From assembly GCA_040755615.1 (NCBI GenBank), contig JBFMAL010000056.1, forward strand, positions 1 through 6,725: a DNA stretch of 6,725 bases, given 5' to 3'. How positions within the stretch are numbered: position 1 is the stretch's first letter; each line of letters opens with the position of its first letter. The translations under genes and the position numbers were made by a program. The notes below the pieces were generated by a model that saw only the letters and a list, made by a program, of their open reading frames with translations, did not search any database and was not told where the DNA came from. This DNA is from DYEP01 sp040755615. GTDB lineage: Bacteria; Bacillota; Sulfobacillia; DUSP01; DYEP01. Shown piece by piece: positions 5,505-6,725 of this stretch.

Positions 5505-6391
5505 CTCGCCACTCCTTTCGCTGGGGACAGCACGCGCAGACCCCCAGGCACGACGCACGCGTCTACAGGAGTACACCCGTGTACGTTACCATCAAACAGT
5601 TTCTCCATGCGTTCGAGGGTCGTGATCTGGATGGACCGAGTACGGTGGATGGATACCCGGGGGTGAGACAGGTGCCTGCCCTTGTATGCCTTAGGTAAAG
5701 TGAAAAGAAAATCGAACTTTGATAGTTCCCGCACCAGTACCACGTCAAACAGACCGTCTGTCACGGAGGCCTCGGGCGCCAGCAGCAGACCTCCGCCAGT
5801 ACGATAGATGTTCATAATGAATACCGCTGAGAACTTGTCCCGAATGATCTCGTTATCCATTACAACTTCCATCTCATACGCCTTAAGACACTGCAGCACC
5901 GAGAGGATCCCCGCGAGTATGTGCAAAGGGCCGCGGAAAATGGTAGAGTGTGTATTGACGTAACGCATGGCATCGGTTGCATAGGCAAGTCCAAGGATAA
6001 TCCCAAAGTATCCTTCCACATCACGGCCCACGTCCATCTGGATGACAGGTGCAGTGAGGAGAGCCCGGGTGGCCTCTCTCAGGTCTTTCGGCATTCCCAA
6101 AGCCATTGCGAGGTCATTCCCGGTGCCGGCGGGAATGATGCCGAGCGCGGTATCTGTACCGGCAACCCCCTGTAGTACCTCCCCCATGGTCCCGTCGCCA
6201 CCGACAGCCACCACGTAAGGCCAGCCTTCGTACACTGCCATTTTTGCAACATCGGCGGCGTGCCCTGGCCGTTTCGTATACTCCACATGGAATTCGGCTC
6301 CGTGTGCGCGGAATTCTTCCACAATGATATCCACGCTTGACTTTCCTCTTCCCTTATCCGCCCAGGGGTTGGCGATGATCTTGTAGGCCAC
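5498..6391 (-). CDS. Diacylglycerol/lipid kinase, YegS/BmrU family
   Basis: The family phosphorylates lipid alcohols such as diacylglycerol with ATP. In Gram-positive bacteria this recycles the diacylglycerol released by lipoteichoic acid synthesis into phosphatidic acid. The 297-residue protein has the N-terminal NP motif (8-9), the nucleotide-binding GGDGT (64-68) and PAGTGND (87-93), and the second-domain motif TGGGLLLAPEASVTDGLFDV (198-217). No membrane segment or signal peptide is seen, so it should act at the membrane surface. Near the C-terminus FDGNVHG (266-272) replaces the usual DGE triad: Asn stands where Glu is expected. The start is GTG 6391, with GGGGGAG 6 bases upstream. It overlaps plsY, so lipid phosphorylation and acyl transfer are expressed together. 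DagK of the DgkB type is likely, but the lipid substrate is not provable here. Confidence 0.92.
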   Translation of the reverse strand: MAYKIIANPWADKGRGKSSVDIIVEEFRAHGAEFHVEYTKRPGHAADVAKMAVYEGWPYVVAVGGDGTMGEVLQGVAGTDTALGIIPAGTGNDLAMALGMPKDLREATRALLTAPVIQMDVGRDVEGYFGIILGLAYATDAMRYVNTHSTIFRGPLHILAGILSVLQCLKAYEMEVVMDNEIIRDKFSAVFIMNIYRTGGGLLLAPEASVTDGLFDVVLVRELSKFDFLFTLPKAYKGRHLSHPRVSIHRTRSIQITTLERMEKLFDGNVHGCTPVDACVVPGGLRVLSPAKGVARC

Positions 6392-6592
6392 CGGGTTCTC
6401 CCCCTTTCGACTATTCCGTGTCCTCTCAGAAAGTCCTAACCGCCGGTAGTTTGAGCTATCGCGGAAGACGCATCTTCCCCAAACAAATGCATGCGAAATT
6501 CTACGTTTTTGTGTCTGTGCGGCTGGTACGGAGGGATAAATCGTGCTATCAGCACCGTAGACCGCACTTTCGATGCGGGGTGGTGTTCATTC
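6392..6592. other. Intergenic stretch between the lipid kinase and a divergent open frame
   Basis: No gene is supported in this stretch. It contains the ribosome site of the lipid kinase (6398-6404) and three small perfect hairpins: GGAAGA/TCTTCC with a 4-base loop (6463-6478), GTGCT/AGCAC (6543-6555) and CCGCA/TGCGG (6562-6578). None is followed by a T run. I could not find a convincing promoter for the minus-strand operon or for the plus-strand frame. If the right-edge gene is a transposase, these inverted repeats might belong to the end of its element. Confidence 0.4.
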
Positions 6593-6725
6593 GTGCTGCT
6601 CAATTGTGGCTCCCATGCCGATTTCCGTGAGTTTTTGCTCAACAAACTCTCCCACTTAGCCGTCCTCGAGTCATCTGCGCTGGCCAAGCTCTGGGTGCTT
6701 GACCTTGATCCAGCCATACCGCTTC
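6593..6725 (+). CDS. 5' part of an unidentified plus-strand gene, possibly a transposase
   Basis: The plus-strand frame is open from a TGA at 6452-6454 to the window end, with no stop for 90 codons. The likely start is GTG 6593. It is preceded by GGTGGTG at 6579-6585 (one mismatch to GGAGGTG) with a 7-base gap. The 44 visible residues include FREFLLNKLSHLAVLESSAL and AKLWVLDLDPAIPL, which read like real protein. They recall the N-termini of some DDE transposases of Clostridia, but that is from memory and untested. ATG 6491 is an alternative start, giving a 78-residue fragment with a poorer, cysteine-rich N-terminus. It diverges from the lipid kinase. The overlapping minus-strand frame at 6436-6717 is less protein-like. 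Confidence 0.42.
   Translation, partial: MLLNCGSHADFREFLLNKLSHLAVLESSALAKLWVLDLDPAIPL

Noticed and set aside
6436..6717. 93-codon minus-strand open frame upstream of the lipid kinase
   Set aside because: No ribosome site was found, and its serine-rich low-complexity composition resembles no protein family. The plus-strand frame across the same bases is more protein-like.
1..6725. CRISPR array, toxin-antitoxin, prophage or defence genes
   Set aside because: No regularly spaced direct repeats, integrase, nuclease cassette or attachment-site duplication beside the tRNAs could be seen. The coding content is core housekeeping.

Overview
The window looks like chromosomal DNA from a low-to-moderate-GC Gram-positive bacterium, most likely of the class Clostridia in the broad sense. 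The reasons are the gene order dgt, dnaG, rpoD (primary sigma factor), the short (~335 aa) dGTPase subtype, a compact 362-aa primary sigma factor, strong purine-rich ribosome sites and tRNA genes that encode their own CCA. I cannot assign a genus. Nearly everything reads on the minus strand.

In transcription order from right to left, positions 6391-4899 hold a YegS/DagK-type lipid kinase and a PlsY-family glycerol-3-phosphate acyltransferase. The HD-domain dGTPase follows, ending at 3914. The kinase and plsY overlap by 7 bases. plsY and dgt overlap by 20 bases if dgt starts at GTG 4918. This block joins membrane-lipid synthesis or recycling to nucleotide-pool control. After a 387-base gap come DNA primase (3526-1721) and the primary sigma factor (1702-614), separated by 18 bases. 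This is the macromolecular-synthesis arrangement that links replication priming with housekeeping transcription.

The dgt-dnaG gap is the most unusual noncoding stretch. It holds a series of possible RNA hairpins and ends in a strong intrinsic terminator (13-bp stem plus six U) only 21 bases before the dnaG start codon. I see no convincing promoter between the terminator and dnaG. The layout therefore suggests a conditional terminator (attenuator) over dnaG-rpoD, or the end of the upstream operon with a promoter I failed to recognise. It matches no riboswitch or T-box consensus I know.

Downstream of rpoD lie three tRNA genes, Asn(GUU), a CAU-anticodon tRNA that looks like Ile2, and Val(CAC), closed by a clear intrinsic terminator at 157-182. 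Two near-consensus sigma-70-type promoters can be read directly. One lies just past the rpoD stop and drives tRNA-Asn. The other lies before the CAU tRNA and drives the last two tRNAs.

The edges are poorly defined. Positions 1-156 have no clear gene. At the right edge an open frame on the plus strand, running off the window, may be the start of a transposase-like gene diverging from the lipid kinase. Apart from the dnaG leader, I found no sign of a new multi-gene system. Most of the window is conserved core genome.
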